Counted from the first letter of the stretch, positions 25,805 through 33,849 are shown. The stretch: DNA of 57,502 nucleotides from JAMOBE01 sp039908285 (GCA_039908285.1 JAMOBE010000017.1:1-57502); one strand, 5' to 3'. Notes: generated from the sequence alone by a model not told the origin. Numbers and translations: made by a program.

Positions 25805-26974
25805 ATGTCCCACTCCATCTACCTGGACCACAACGCCACCACCCCGCTGCGGCCGGAGGCGATCGCCGCCATGACCGAGGTGCTGGGACGGGTGGGCAAC
25901 CCCTCGTCGGTGCACGCCTTTGGCCGCGCGGCGCGCAAGGTGGTCGAGGATGCCCGGGAGCGGGTGGCGGACCTGGTAGCCGCGGAGGCCGGACAGGTGA
26001 TCTTCACCTCGGGCGGCACCGAGGCCAATGCCCAGGCCCTCCGGGGATTGGGAGCCGGCCGGATCCTGGCCTCGGCCATCGAGCACGCCAGCTTGCTGGC
26101 GGCCGTTCCGGGAGTCGAGACCATCCCCGTGGACCGGGACGGCGTGATCGACCTGGCCGCGCTCGAGTCCCTGCTGCGGGGGGCGGCCGCCGCGCAGCGG
26201 CCGACCCTGGTGGCGGTGATGCTGGCCAACAACGAGACCGGAGTCGTGCAGCCGGTGGCCGAAGCCGTGGCCATCGCTCGCCGGCACGGCGCCCTGGTCC
26301 ACTGCGATGCCGTGCAGGCGGCGGGCAAGATCGCCGTGGACCTGGCGGGACTTGGCGTCGACTCCCTCTCCCTCTCGGCCCACAAGTTCGGCGGGCCGCA
26401 GGGGGTGGGCGCCCTGGTGCTGGCGCCCGGCGTGGTCGTCCAGCCCCTGGTGTCCGGTGGCGGCCAGGAGCGGCGGCGGCGGGCGGGAACCGAGAACGTG
26501 GCGGGCATCGCCGGCTTCGGCGCCGCCGCGGCGCTGGCGGCAAGCCCGATGCATGGCGAGCGCATGGCCAGCCTCTCCGGCCTGCGGGACCGTCTCGAAG
26601 GTGAGGTTCTGCGGATCGCCCCGACGGCCAGGGTGTTCGGGTCCCGGGTCGCCAGACTGCTCAACACCTCGTGCTTCGCCCTGCCGGGCCTCGAAGGTGC
26701 CGTCCAGGTGATGGCGCTGGACCTGGCAGGCATCGCCGTGGCCGCCGGAGCCGCCTGTTCCTCGGGCCGCACCGCGCCGTCCCATGTCCTGACGGCCCAG
26801 GGAGCCACCGCCACCGAGGCCGCATCGGCCATCCGCGTCAGCCTGGGCTGGACCAGCACCGGAGCGGATGTGGACGGGTTCCTCGCCGCCTGGCGCGCGC
26901 TGGTGGAGCGGACAGTCCCGATCTCATACGCCAAGAGTGCCGGCTTTGAGAATAAAGGCGCAACACGCTGGTGA
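25805..26974 (+). CDS. iscS: Cysteine desulfurase (IscS/NifS class) with aberrant C-terminus
   Basis: A 389-residue PLP enzyme that removes sulfur from cysteine for Fe-S cluster and thio-cofactor assembly. It shows YLDHNATTPLRPEA, HAFGRAARK, SGGTEAN, the PLP lysine in SLSAHKFGGPQG, RRRAGTENVAG and the active-site loop Cys in GAACSSGR. Conserved homology should end near AWRALVERT. The last about 17 residues (from about 26915) look unrelated and coincide with the antisense of the neighbouring maltokinase frame, suggesting the natural stop was lost in a rearrangement. No iscU, suf or second nifS follows. Confidence 0.9.
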   Translation: MSHSIYLDHNATTPLRPEAIAAMTEVLGRVGNPSSVHAFGRAARKVVEDARERVADLVAAEAGQVIFTSGGTEANAQALRGLGAGRILASAIEHASLLAAVPGVETIPVDRDGVIDLAALESLLRGAAAAQRPTLVAVMLANNETGVVQPVAEAVAIARRHGALVHCDAVQAAGKIAVDLAGLGVDSLSLSAHKFGGPQGVGALVLAPGVVVQPLVSGGGQERRRRAGTENVAGIAGFGAAAALAASPMHGERMASLSGLRDRLEGEVLRIAPTARVFGSRVARLLNTSCFALPGLEGAVQVMALDLAGIAVAAGAACSSGRTAPSHVLTAQGATATEAASAIRVSLGWTSTGADVDGFLAAWRALVERTVPISYAKSAGFENKGATRW

Positions 26975-28500
26975 TCGAGACTTTCGAGAACCCCGGCCAT
27001 CGGGATGGGGAGCCAGTCCGGTCTGTTGGCAGCCTCGTATGCGATCTCATACAGGGCTTTCTCCAGGACAAGAAGGTCGACCAGCCGACGCAGGGTGATC
27101 GGATCGGAGGGTAGGCCGACGCAGCCTCTGGATGTGGCCAGGTACGCGTTGAGAAAGGCTCCGGTGGTAAGATCACGCCAGGCCATGACCGTGGTCTTCA
27201 TCTGCACCTGGTACTCGGGGTGGGGGGTCGCGAACCGATCGAGGGCGGCCCAGGCGGCATAGTCGAACGAACGGATCATGCCGGCGACGTCTCGCAACGG
27301 ACTTTTCTTGGCGCGGCGCTCGTCGATGCCGCGCGAGGGCTCGCCCTCGAAGTCTACCAGCATGACGTCGTCCCCGACGATCAATACCTGACCCAGGTGG
27401 AAATCTCCGTGGTGACGGGTGCGCGACCAGCAGGGCTCGGCACTCGAAAACGCCTCGATTCTGGCCAGGATTTCGTCATGCCGGGACAGCAACCGGTCGG
27501 CCATGGTGCGGGTGGACTCGTCCAGAGTGGCGCGCCTGTCGGCGACGATGGCCAGGGACCGCCGCACCGTTTCGGCAATTTCGGCGGTCAGGGTACCAAC
27601 ATCGGCGGGTGTCATCGGCTCGGGGTCGAAAGCGGCATCGCCGGTCGTCCTGGCGAGGGCATGATGCAGCTCGGCCGTTCTTTGTCCCAGTGTCGCCATC
27701 TGACGCAGATAGCGCGCGAACCGCTCGACCAGTGGGACGCCGCCGCTCGCATCACGTCGATGGTCCTCAAGCCCGCGGTCCAGGACCGCCCGTGTGAACG
27801 TCCACCCATCGCCCTGATTTGAAACGAACGTTTGCAGGGCCATCACCGCCGTCGAGAGCCCCTCTTCATCCACCAGTTCGACGGAACCAAGCAAAGCCGG
27901 CACGTTGGGATAATGGGCAACGTCGGTCAGAAAGCGGCCGATCTCAATTTCAGGATGGATGCCCGCGATCAGGCGCCGATAGACTTTCAGCACCATCTTG
28001 TCACCGATCCGGATCGTCGTGTTGCTCTGGTCGGCACCGATGGGTCTGATCTCGTCCGTTGGCTCGATGGTGATGGCGCCAAGACCGACCCCCGGGGAGA
28101 GACGAACCGTCATCCGACCCGCCGGTCGCGTGCCGCCCTCGCGGAGCGCCTCCAGCACCGCCAGCGTGAACTCAGGGCTCATCGTGGCGTCCGCCAGGGC
28201 CCCGACCCCGACGGTGTCGGCCGTCGGGTCCCAATCGGTCCTCAACGGCAGAAAATAGCGCTGGACGTCGGCCCCCTCATCCAGGTCGACCTCGATGACA
28301 CAGGCCAGTCCGTTGCCGGAACGTGGCGATAGTTCAAAGGCCTCGACCATTCTGGTTGCGGTGATGCGCCGGTCCTTGGCCGCGAACCAGCGCTGGCCGG
28401 GCAGGAACCGGGGCAGGATGTCTCGGGTCAGGCGTATGGCCGAACGGCCGTGGATCAGTCTGTCCGAGCCATTCCAGGTCACCAGTTCAGGCATCGGCAT
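25819..28500 (-). CDS. Maltokinase/trehalose-synthase C-terminal domain protein, 3' end fused to antisense of iscS
   Basis: Residues 1 to about 508 (28500 to about 26975) match the maltokinase domain found alone or at the C-terminus of trehalose synthase. The entry motif is FLPGQRWFAAK, the catalytic loop is HGDFHLGQVL, the metal motif is DFEGEPSRG, and SPLRDVAGMIRSFDYAA follows. The domain should stop near RPDWLPIPMAGVLESL. Instead the frame has no stop for another 1.15 kb and runs antisense through iscS to 25819, adding about 385 residues that are probably meaningless. The trehalose synthase half is missing upstream, where a glycosyltransferase now lies. The start could also be 28494. Confidence 0.65.
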   Translation of the reverse strand: MPMPELVTWNGSDRLIHGRSAIRLTRDILPRFLPGQRWFAAKDRRITATRMVEAFELSPRSGNGLACVIEVDLDEGADVQRYFLPLRTDWDPTADTVGVGALADATMSPEFTLAVLEALREGGTRPAGRMTVRLSPGVGLGAITIEPTDEIRPIGADQSNTTIRIGDKMVLKVYRRLIAGIHPEIEIGRFLTDVAHYPNVPALLGSVELVDEEGLSTAVMALQTFVSNQGDGWTFTRAVLDRGLEDHRRDASGGVPLVERFARYLRQMATLGQRTAELHHALARTTGDAAFDPEPMTPADVGTLTAEIAETVRRSLAIVADRRATLDESTRTMADRLLSRHDEILARIEAFSSAEPCWSRTRHHGDFHLGQVLIVGDDVMLVDFEGEPSRGIDERRAKKSPLRDVAGMIRSFDYAAWAALDRFATPHPEYQVQMKTTVMAWRDLTTGAFLNAYLATSRGCVGLPSDPITLRRLVDLLVLEKALYEIAYEAANRPDWLPIPMAGVLESLDHQRVAPLFSKPALLAYEIGTVRSTSARQAARNPSTSAPVLVQPRLTRMADAASVAVAPWAVRTWDGAVRPEEQAAPAATAMPARSSAITWTAPSRPGRAKHEVLSSLATRDPNTLAVGAIRRTSPSRRSRRPERLAMRSPCIGLAASAAAAPKPAMPATFSVPARRRRSWPPPDTRGWTTTPGASTRAPTPCGPPNLWAERERESTPSPARSTAILPAACTASQWTRAPCRRAMATASATGCTTPVSLLASITATRVGRCAAAAPRSRDSSAARSITPSRSTGMVSTPGTAASKLACSMAEARIRPAPNPRRAWALASVPPEVKITCPASAATRSATRSRASSTTLRAARPKACTDEGLPTRPSTSVMAAIASGRSGVVALWSR

Positions 28501-28504
28501 CCTG

Positions 28505-29791
28505 CTACGCCACCCCCAGGGTTTCGGCAAGAAACGCTTCGTCCACGGCGACGACAGAGTCGCCTCCCTCGGACGCATAGACGAGGTAACCAACCTCGGA
28601 CAGGTGATCAAGGATGCTGACGATCAATGAGGGAGGTCCCTCGTTGTCGAAGAAGACGACAAGGCACGTCGGCCGTCGTCCGACAAAGCGGATGTCCCTC
28701 AGCATCGAGATCGGCAGCTCGACATGGTCGGCACACACGAGTGTTGTCGGATTGGAGTCGGGGCTGTCGGCGGGGATGCGCATGATGGAGGTCCGTCCCC
28801 GCTCCACCATGGCGTCGAGTACTTTTTCGTGGAAGCGTGGGCCGGCCAGGCCATCGACCAACACATCTGTTCCAGAAAGGAAATGACTTATGCGATTGCG
28901 TCTTCCAACACGGCTCGCGCGGCCGTAGCGCCAGACGATCCGGCCGTCGGTGGTGGGTACTCCCCAGGAGTCGGTCTTGGAGTTTCCGGCCAAGGCCACC
29001 AGTCCGATCGTTTCATGGGGAGGAAAGCGTTCGATCAGAAGTCCCGTCCTGACATCAAGCATGAACGTACCAGCCGTGCACACCCAGTGCACATAGGAGG
29101 GCAGCATCGCCACCGGCATCCTGCGCTCCCACACGGCGATGCACAGGGACGCCTGGTCGGCCTCGAAATAGGGCTTCCGGCGCAGCGCTTCCATCAGAAG
29201 CTCCTGCCATATCCCCCACTGGATCGCATTGACGTGACCACACACCACGCCGGCCGAGATGATCGGCCAGTCACGGATGGCCTTCGCCCGCTCCTCGCCG
29301 TACCCCCACGCCACGCGCACCTCCTGCCAGTCGGCGAAGGTGCCCTGGTGCATGGTGGGATGATAGCCCCGATCGGTGAGGGGAACCACCGCGAAACCAT
29401 ATTCTCTGGCTCCAGCAATCAAAAGATCGATCGCATACACATCCTGCAGCCATGTATCGGCATCTATCCAGATAACATAGTCCCACCCGCTGAAATAGCG
29501 GGGCAGAAAGGGGCGACAGAAACTTGCCTTGACGAAGGAGGGAGCGCGAGTGACCTCGAAAGGCCATTCCGGGGCCACTATGACTTGCGTATTCTCACGG
29601 AGCCAGGAAAGCTGCTCCGCGGTCAGACCGCAATCAAGAATGCCGATGTCGTATCGCCGCTCGGAAACGGATTGAAGCGAAGTCACCAGCTCTTGAAGAT
29701 ACTCATAATAGCGATCATCGGCCCCGGAGACGATGATGGTTCGCTCACCACGATCTCCTGATTGCCATCCCAACCTTGATGGGGTTTGCAT
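28505..29791 (-). CDS. Putative nucleotide-sugar glycosyltransferase (GT-A like)
   Basis: A 428-residue protein. The N-terminal half begins with a Rossmann-like strand (RTIIVSGADDRYYEYLQELVTSL) and carries a DxD metal/nucleotide-sugar motif in YVIWIDADTWLQD, plus a later Asp in PYFEADQASLC. This fits a GT-A fold enzyme acting in the cytoplasm or on a surface glycan. The C-terminal about 120 residues are of unknown type. The chosen ATG is 29791; an in-frame TTG at 29818 adds nine residues. Its stop lies 4 nt before the maltokinase start, so both may be expressed together. Donor and acceptor unknown. Confidence 0.65.
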   Translation of the reverse strand: MQTPSRLGWQSGDRGERTIIVSGADDRYYEYLQELVTSLQSVSERRYDIGILDCGLTAEQLSWLRENTQVIVAPEWPFEVTRAPSFVKASFCRPFLPRYFSGWDYVIWIDADTWLQDVYAIDLLIAGAREYGFAVVPLTDRGYHPTMHQGTFADWQEVRVAWGYGEERAKAIRDWPIISAGVVCGHVNAIQWGIWQELLMEALRRKPYFEADQASLCIAVWERRMPVAMLPSYVHWVCTAGTFMLDVRTGLLIERFPPHETIGLVALAGNSKTDSWGVPTTDGRIVWRYGRASRVGRRNRISHFLSGTDVLVDGLAGPRFHEKVLDAMVERGRTSIMRIPADSPDSNPTTLVCADHVELPISMLRDIRFVGRRPTCLVVFFDNEGPPSLIVSILDHLSEVGYLVYASEGGDSVVAVDEAFLAETLGVA

Positions 29792-29978
29792 CCCACTGTC
29801 CCCGGCCGCCACGGTCAAAGCTCACCTGGACGTCGAGTTTATACGGTTTTCGGAAAGTCTGGAGACTTTCTGGATTGAACCGCAAACCAGGCCGCGTGCA
29901 ATAATCGACAAAGGCATCGGCGATGGAAGCAGCGGAGTCGTTGGCTGGATGCGCCGTCGGATAAAGCCGGGTAAGGGA

Positions 29979-30115
29979 CGAGGGGCCCGTCATGGCATGA
30001 CGCGGCGGAGCCGCAATCAAAAAGATTCGTACTGCTGACCCCCTGAAATCTTCGCGGCACGCGAAGATTTCAGAATTCAGCAATACGGGCATGCACCCGC
30101 GTGACCGGCCCCTCG
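29979..30115. repeat. Nested palindromic element downstream of the peroxiredoxin gene
   Basis: Outer arms 29979-29994 and 30100-30115 pair at 14 of 16 positions (CGAGGGGCC... type). Inside, a perfect 13-bp stem (30043-30055 with 30061-30073, loop GGCAC) is extended by an almost complementary CGTACTGCTGA / TCAGCAATACG pair. The outer arms match the element at 10300-10346. It begins 16 nt from the peroxiredoxin stop, so may form its mRNA 3' structure. It accounts for most of the 29792-30130 gap. Confidence 0.75.
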
Positions 30116-30130
30116 CAAAACGACGTTCCG

Positions 30131-30613
30131 TCAGATCTCGCCGAGAATGACCTCGCACGCGGCGCCCGACAGCTCCAGCGGGTTGTCCTGAACATGCAGC
30201 TTGGTCACCTTGCCGTTCTCGACCACCATCGAGAAGCGGTGGCAGCGGGTGGACATGCCGAAGCCCGACGCATCCAGGTCGAGTCCCATCTTCCGGGTCA
30301 TCTCGGCATTGCCATCGGCCAGCAGGCGGACCTTGCCGTGGGCCTTCTGCGAGTCGCCCCACTCCTTCATCACGAAGGGATCGTTGACCGCCATGCAGAT
30401 GACGGCGTCCACGCCCTTGTCGGCAAGCTGCTTCGCCTTGTTGACATAGCCCGGCAGGTGCTGCGCCGAGCACACCGGCGTGAAGGCGCCCGGAATGCCG
30501 AACATCACCACCTTCTTGCCCTTGAAGACCGAATCGGTTGAAATCTGGTCGATCCCAGACTCCGACAGCTCCTGAAAGTTCCCCGCGGGAATGGCGTCAC
30601 CAACCTTGATCAT
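30131..30613 (-). CDS. Peroxiredoxin, Prx5 type
   Basis: A 160-residue thiol peroxidase of the AhpC/TSA superfamily, Prx5 subgroup. The peroxidatic Cys48 is in GIPGAFTPVCSAQHLPGY. The family segment CMAVNDPFVMKEW is present, with a conserved Arg in STRCHRFSMVV. It reduces hydroperoxides in the cytoplasm with electrons from glutaredoxin or thioredoxin; other Cys lie near residues 73, 121 and 151. Length is standard. The start ATG is 30613. It stands alone between palindromic repeats. Confidence 0.95.
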   Translation of the reverse strand: MIKVGDAIPAGNFQELSESGIDQISTDSVFKGKKVVMFGIPGAFTPVCSAQHLPGYVNKAKQLADKGVDAVICMAVNDPFVMKEWGDSQKAHGKVRLLADGNAEMTRKMGLDLDASGFGMSTRCHRFSMVVENGKVTKLHVQDNPLELSGAACEVILGEI

Positions 30614-30706
30614 CTGCTGATACTCCCAATCGTTAATCTACATTAGAAGAAAGCCAAAGCGGCTCGGGCACTCTCGCCGAAACCCTGACGCATGTCAAGC
30701 CGTCTG

Positions 30707-30985
30707 GTTGGATTTCTCGGGGCAATCGGGTGAACCTACCAAAAGCCCTCTCCCCCCCCCCTTCAGGGGGGAGAGGGTTGGGTGAGGGGGGCGCGAAGTT
30801 CCCGAAATGGTGCCGGTTGCCCCCCCTCACCCCGGCCCTCTCCCCCCGGAAGAGGGGGGAGAGGGAGTGAAGATGGCGGCTTTCACTCCTTCACCCGATT
30901 GCCCTGTTGGATTTCTCGGGGCAATCGGGTGAAGGAAGGTGTGAAACCAACAAAAGCCCTCTTCCCCCTTCAGGGGGTGAGGGCT
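30707..30985. repeat. REP/BIME-like repeat cluster, copy R2 plus half copy
   Basis: A 28-bp segment (30707-30734) recurs exactly at 30906-30933. Copy R2 (30741-30867) is the inverted homologue of 23481-23606. Next comes a perfect 18-bp stem (30887-30904 with 30919-30936, loop of 14). A half REP hairpin (about 30951-30985) ends the region. Each REP is preceded by GGCAATCGGGTGAA, as at the window's right end. No gene is present in 30614-30998. Confidence 0.85.
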
Positions 30986-30998
30986 GGGTAAGCGTGAT

Positions 30999-31124
30999 TC
31001 ACAGCGTATAGACGTGGGCGACGAAGGCGTCCACGTTTTCCTGCAGTTTTTTCGCCTGGATGGCCAGCAGAACGAGAGGCACGATGGAGGCTGCCAGTAT
31101 CAATCCAAGCAGCTTGCCTCTCAT
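30999..31124 (-). CDS. Small membrane protein, chemoreceptor-N-terminus-like
   Basis: A 41-residue product with a very strong ribosome binding site (GGAGGGAGC before ATG 31124). It has a basic start (MRGKLLG), one hydrophobic helix (LLGLILAASIVPLVLLAIQA) and a short amphipathic tail (LQENVDAFVAHVYTL). It lies 31 nt after the Cache-domain gene on the same strand. The sequence resembles the first transmembrane helix of a methyl-accepting chemotaxis protein. It may be a real small protein or the remnant of a receptor whose remainder was replaced by the REP cluster. Confidence 0.5.
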   Translation of the reverse strand: MRGKLLGLILAASIVPLVLLAIQAKKLQENVDAFVAHVYTL

Positions 31125-31155
31125 CGAAGCTCCCTCCCTCCGCTTTCGTTTCGGC

Positions 31156-31977
31156 CTACATCTTCTCGACGACGGCGATCGCCCAGTCCTGGACCGCCTT
31201 GTAGGCCACCCGCCACTTGGCGCCACCGTCGGCGAACTCGCCCTTTCCTTCGCCCTCGGCCTTGACCACCGCGGCGGCCGCCGCCGGCAGCTTGGTGAAG
31301 TAGTCGGCCAATTCCTTCTTTTCTCCCTTGCCGTCGATGGCAACGGGAGCGCGGCTGTCCGCCAGCACATACCCGTCCTTGTCGACCGCGAGGACATAGA
31401 GATCGGAGCCGGAGACATCCTTGGCGAGGGCCTGCTGGAACTCGGCCAGGCTGTATTCGTAATGCAGCACCGCCACCTTGGCGCCATTCACCGCGAGCGG
31501 CGTGACATAGGCCACCACCCACTTCTTGGCATCGGGCGAGAGGTAGATCGGCGTGATGTAGACCTGTTTCGGGTCGCGGGCGAACGACGGCTTGAAGAAG
31601 CTGTTGTTGGCTTCGTCGGGCGACAGCTCGGCGTCGGGGGCGATGGCGCTGCCGACGATGCGCGAGATTTCCTGACCCTTGTCGTCGATCAGGCACATCT
31701 CCTCCACCTTGCTGGTGGCCTGCATGGTCTGGCTGGTGGTGTCGATGCGCTTTTTCAGGTCCTTGCGCTGGTCGGCGGGAGCGGAGAAGTACGCCGGGAA
31801 GACCTGATCCTGGGCGAAGTTGACCAGTCCCTTGGAGGACTTCTGGTGCATGTTGGTGATGATGGCCGCCTTGCGCGCCAGAAGCGCCGCCACCTCGGCA
31901 TCGCCGGCCAGGGCGGGTACCGCCGACAGAAGTCCCTGAGCGGCCAGGGCTACGCCGAGAAAACGAACAAAACTCAT
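31156..31977 (-). CDS. Secreted Cache/PDC-type sensor-domain protein
   Basis: A 273-residue protein with a signal peptide (cleavage after ALA, about residue 24) and no other membrane segment. The mature part looks like a periplasmic double-Cache domain. The CLIDDKGQEISRIVG segment and the ITPIYLSPDAKKWVVAYVTPL segment are strand-rich, followed by LYVLAVDKDGYVLADSR. Such domains normally sit outside the membrane in chemoreceptors and kinases; here it is stand-alone. It may be a soluble ligand-binding partner for the neighbouring 41-residue membrane protein or for another receptor. The ligand is unknown. The 271 nt upstream (31978-32248) hold no gene. Confidence 0.7.
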   Translation of the reverse strand: MSFVRFLGVALAAQGLLSAVPALAGDAEVAALLARKAAIITNMHQKSSKGLVNFAQDQVFPAYFSAPADQRKDLKKRIDTTSQTMQATSKVEEMCLIDDKGQEISRIVGSAIAPDAELSPDEANNSFFKPSFARDPKQVYITPIYLSPDAKKWVVAYVTPLAVNGAKVAVLHYEYSLAEFQQALAKDVSGSDLYVLAVDKDGYVLADSRAPVAIDGKGEKKELADYFTKLPAAAAAVVKAEGEGKGEFADGGAKWRVAYKAVQDWAIAVVEKM

Positions 31978-32248
31978 GTGCTGACCTCCAGTAGGTTACG
32001 TGCCTGCGGGATCGACGCCCGGGGAGCGGCAATCAGCTTGCGGGGAATTCCGAAGCGTCTCAAGCCGGAGGTCCGCCAGCGGCGCACCAGCCTTCCGACA
32101 CTATATCTTATGTCGGGGACGGATAGAAAGCGGGAATTAGTCTAATTTGCGCAGCGGTGCACATGCCGCAACTTGTTCAAGCTGCGGTCATGTCGCTGTT
32201 CATGATTTCCCGTTTTCGGCGGATACGAGGCAGCGCCTGTGGGCGAGG

Positions 32249-33019
32249 CTACTTCACCGGAAGCGTCTGGGCGTAGGCGCCGATGTTGCTGATGATGGTC
32301 ATGTCCATCCAGAGGTTGGCCGGCATGGCATCTCCCGGGTGGCCGTGGCGCGCGTTGTGCAGCAGTTCCCAGGGGTCCTCGGCGGCGATGGTGCCCAGAT
32401 ATTCCGGATCCTTGGCGCTGCCGAAGTTCTGGGCCTTGCCGTCATAGCCGTGGCAGACCGCGCACAGGTTCTGGTATGGCCCTTTGCCCTTGACCGGGTC
32501 GCCCTTGATCTTTGCCGTGACCGGGTCGATGACCTGATCCACGTCGTACTGGCCGCGGGCGACGAACAGGGCGAGGCGATGGGCGGCCTTGTCCGGGATC
32601 ATCTTGTCCGTGTACTGGTGAGTCTTGTCGCGGATGATCTCCACCACCCGCGCCGGGTCGGCGCCGACCATGGCGCGGATACCCTTGATGCCGGTGGCGT
32701 GCTCACCCTTGGCGTAGTGGCCGCCGGCGCCCTTGTAGTCCCAGCCGTGGCACTCCTTGCAGCGCCAGGTGACGAACCCCTTTTTCTTGCCGATGGCCGG
32801 ATAGGAGGGATGGGTCCTGGCCGGCAGGTCCTGGTTGAGCATCACCGCCCACTGGGAATACAGCCGCCCGCCAAAGGCGATCTGCCAATCGTCGGAGGGA
32901 TCGGCCGGCTCGCCCTTGACCCAGGGGTCCGTGTAGCCCGCCGGCTCGCCTTCCTCGGCGATGGCGGACGTGGCCCACAGGGCCGCAAGGGCCATGGCAA
33001 TAATTCCCAATTTCGACAT
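32249..33019 (-). CDS. Periplasmic diheme cytochrome c
   Basis: A 256-residue protein with a signal peptide (cleavage near SAIAEEG) and two c-type heme sites, CKECH (87-91) and CAVCH (186-190). The spacing fits two cytochrome c domains, with Met residues (for example near PANLWMDM) available as axial ligands. It would be a periplasmic electron carrier or subunit. It is the last gene of the heme-c diguanylate cyclase operon. The ATG at 33019 has GAGAGGGG upstream, and lies 178 nt inside the preceding hydrolase-like frame. Confidence 0.85.
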   Translation of the reverse strand: MSKLGIIAMALAALWATSAIAEEGEPAGYTDPWVKGEPADPSDDWQIAFGGRLYSQWAVMLNQDLPARTHPSYPAIGKKKGFVTWRCKECHGWDYKGAGGHYAKGEHATGIKGIRAMVGADPARVVEIIRDKTHQYTDKMIPDKAAHRLALFVARGQYDVDQVIDPVTAKIKGDPVKGKGPYQNLCAVCHGYDGKAQNFGSAKDPEYLGTIAAEDPWELLHNARHGHPGDAMPANLWMDMTIISNIGAYAQTLPVK

Positions 33020-33849
33020 CGGCAGTACCCCTCTCGATCGTGACCCCATAATAACCGCAATGTTTGTGCCAGAAAGTCGGTCGTGCGCGCAAGAGCCAGG
33101 GTATCGGCCTCCTTGTCGTAGGTGTTGCCGAGAAAATTCGCAAATCCAACGTGCGCGTCGTACCAGAATGCCGCCACCCGCTGTCCGGATGTGGCGGCGA
33201 TTCTCTCCAGCGTGGCGACGCGCTCCGTCTCGGCCGGCTGGTCGCGGGCCGACAGGTGCAGCATCAGCACCCCGCGCCGCGCCGCCAACTCGAAGGCGGT
33301 GTCGGCGAGGGGGGGGTGGACGCAGACGAGGGCGGATGACGTCTCGGCGGCGATGGCGCGCGCCGCCCATGGAGCGCCGTCGCCGAAGGCCACCACGCCC
33401 ACCCGGCCGGAGGAGCGGAAATGAGCCTTCTGCCACCGCAGCCACGAGCGCAGGGAGTCGAGGGTGCTCTCCGGATCGAGGGCTGCCATCCGCTCCACCT
33501 GCTCCGCCGGGGTGCGGGGCGGGTCGGGGAGCCCCTCGTACAGGTCGGGGGCCACCGCCAGGTACCCCCGCCGGCCGATCTCGGCGTTGACCCAGCGGAT
33601 GTTGGCGGCGAGCCCGGCGCCGTCATGCAGCACCATGACCGATGGGGCCGGGCCGGCGGCATCGTCGGGCATGAAGACCTGGGCCGTCACCCGTCGGCCC
33701 TTGTCGGTGGTGGTGCTCACCCGCCGTGTGCGCTTGCCGGGAAAGTGGGCGGCGACCGGTGGTGGTGCCGTCATCCCCGCCCCGGCAAGGCCGGCGAGGG
33801 TGAGGGCGAGCACGGCGCGGCGCGACAGGCCTTTCTCCATGCCCGTCAT
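32842..33849 (-). CDS. Dienelactone-hydrolase-like secreted protein
   Basis: A 335-residue alpha/beta hydrolase of the dienelactone hydrolase type. The N-terminal Tat-like signal has SRRAVLALTLAGLAGAG. Family segments seen are VMVLHDGAGLAANIRW and LAVAPDLYEGLPDPP, then VGVVAFGDGAPWA at the nucleophile elbow, where the usual Cys/Ser is replaced by Asp. A His lies in YDAHVGFAN. The missing nucleophile suggests a non-catalytic or altered function. It overlaps the membrane-protein stop by 4 nt. Homology should end near DFLAQTLRLL, but the frame continues 178 nt into the cytochrome gene. Confidence 0.75.
   Translation of the reverse strand: MTGMEKGLSRRAVLALTLAGLAGAGMTAPPPVAAHFPGKRTRRVSTTTDKGRRVTAQVFMPDDAAGPAPSVMVLHDGAGLAANIRWVNAEIGRRGYLAVAPDLYEGLPDPPRTPAEQVERMAALDPESTLDSLRSWLRWQKAHFRSSGRVGVVAFGDGAPWAARAIAAETSSALVCVHPPLADTAFELAARRGVLMLHLSARDQPAETERVATLERIAATSGQRVAAFWYDAHVGFANFLGNTYDKEADTLALARTTDFLAQTLRLLWGHDREGYCRCRNWELLPWPLRPCGPRPPSPRKASRRATRTPGSRASRPIPPTIGRSPLAGGCIPSGR

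Noticed and set aside
31978..32248. Promoter candidates for the Cache-domain gene (for example TAAGAT near 32105)
   Set aside because: No -35 with acceptable spacing could be matched.
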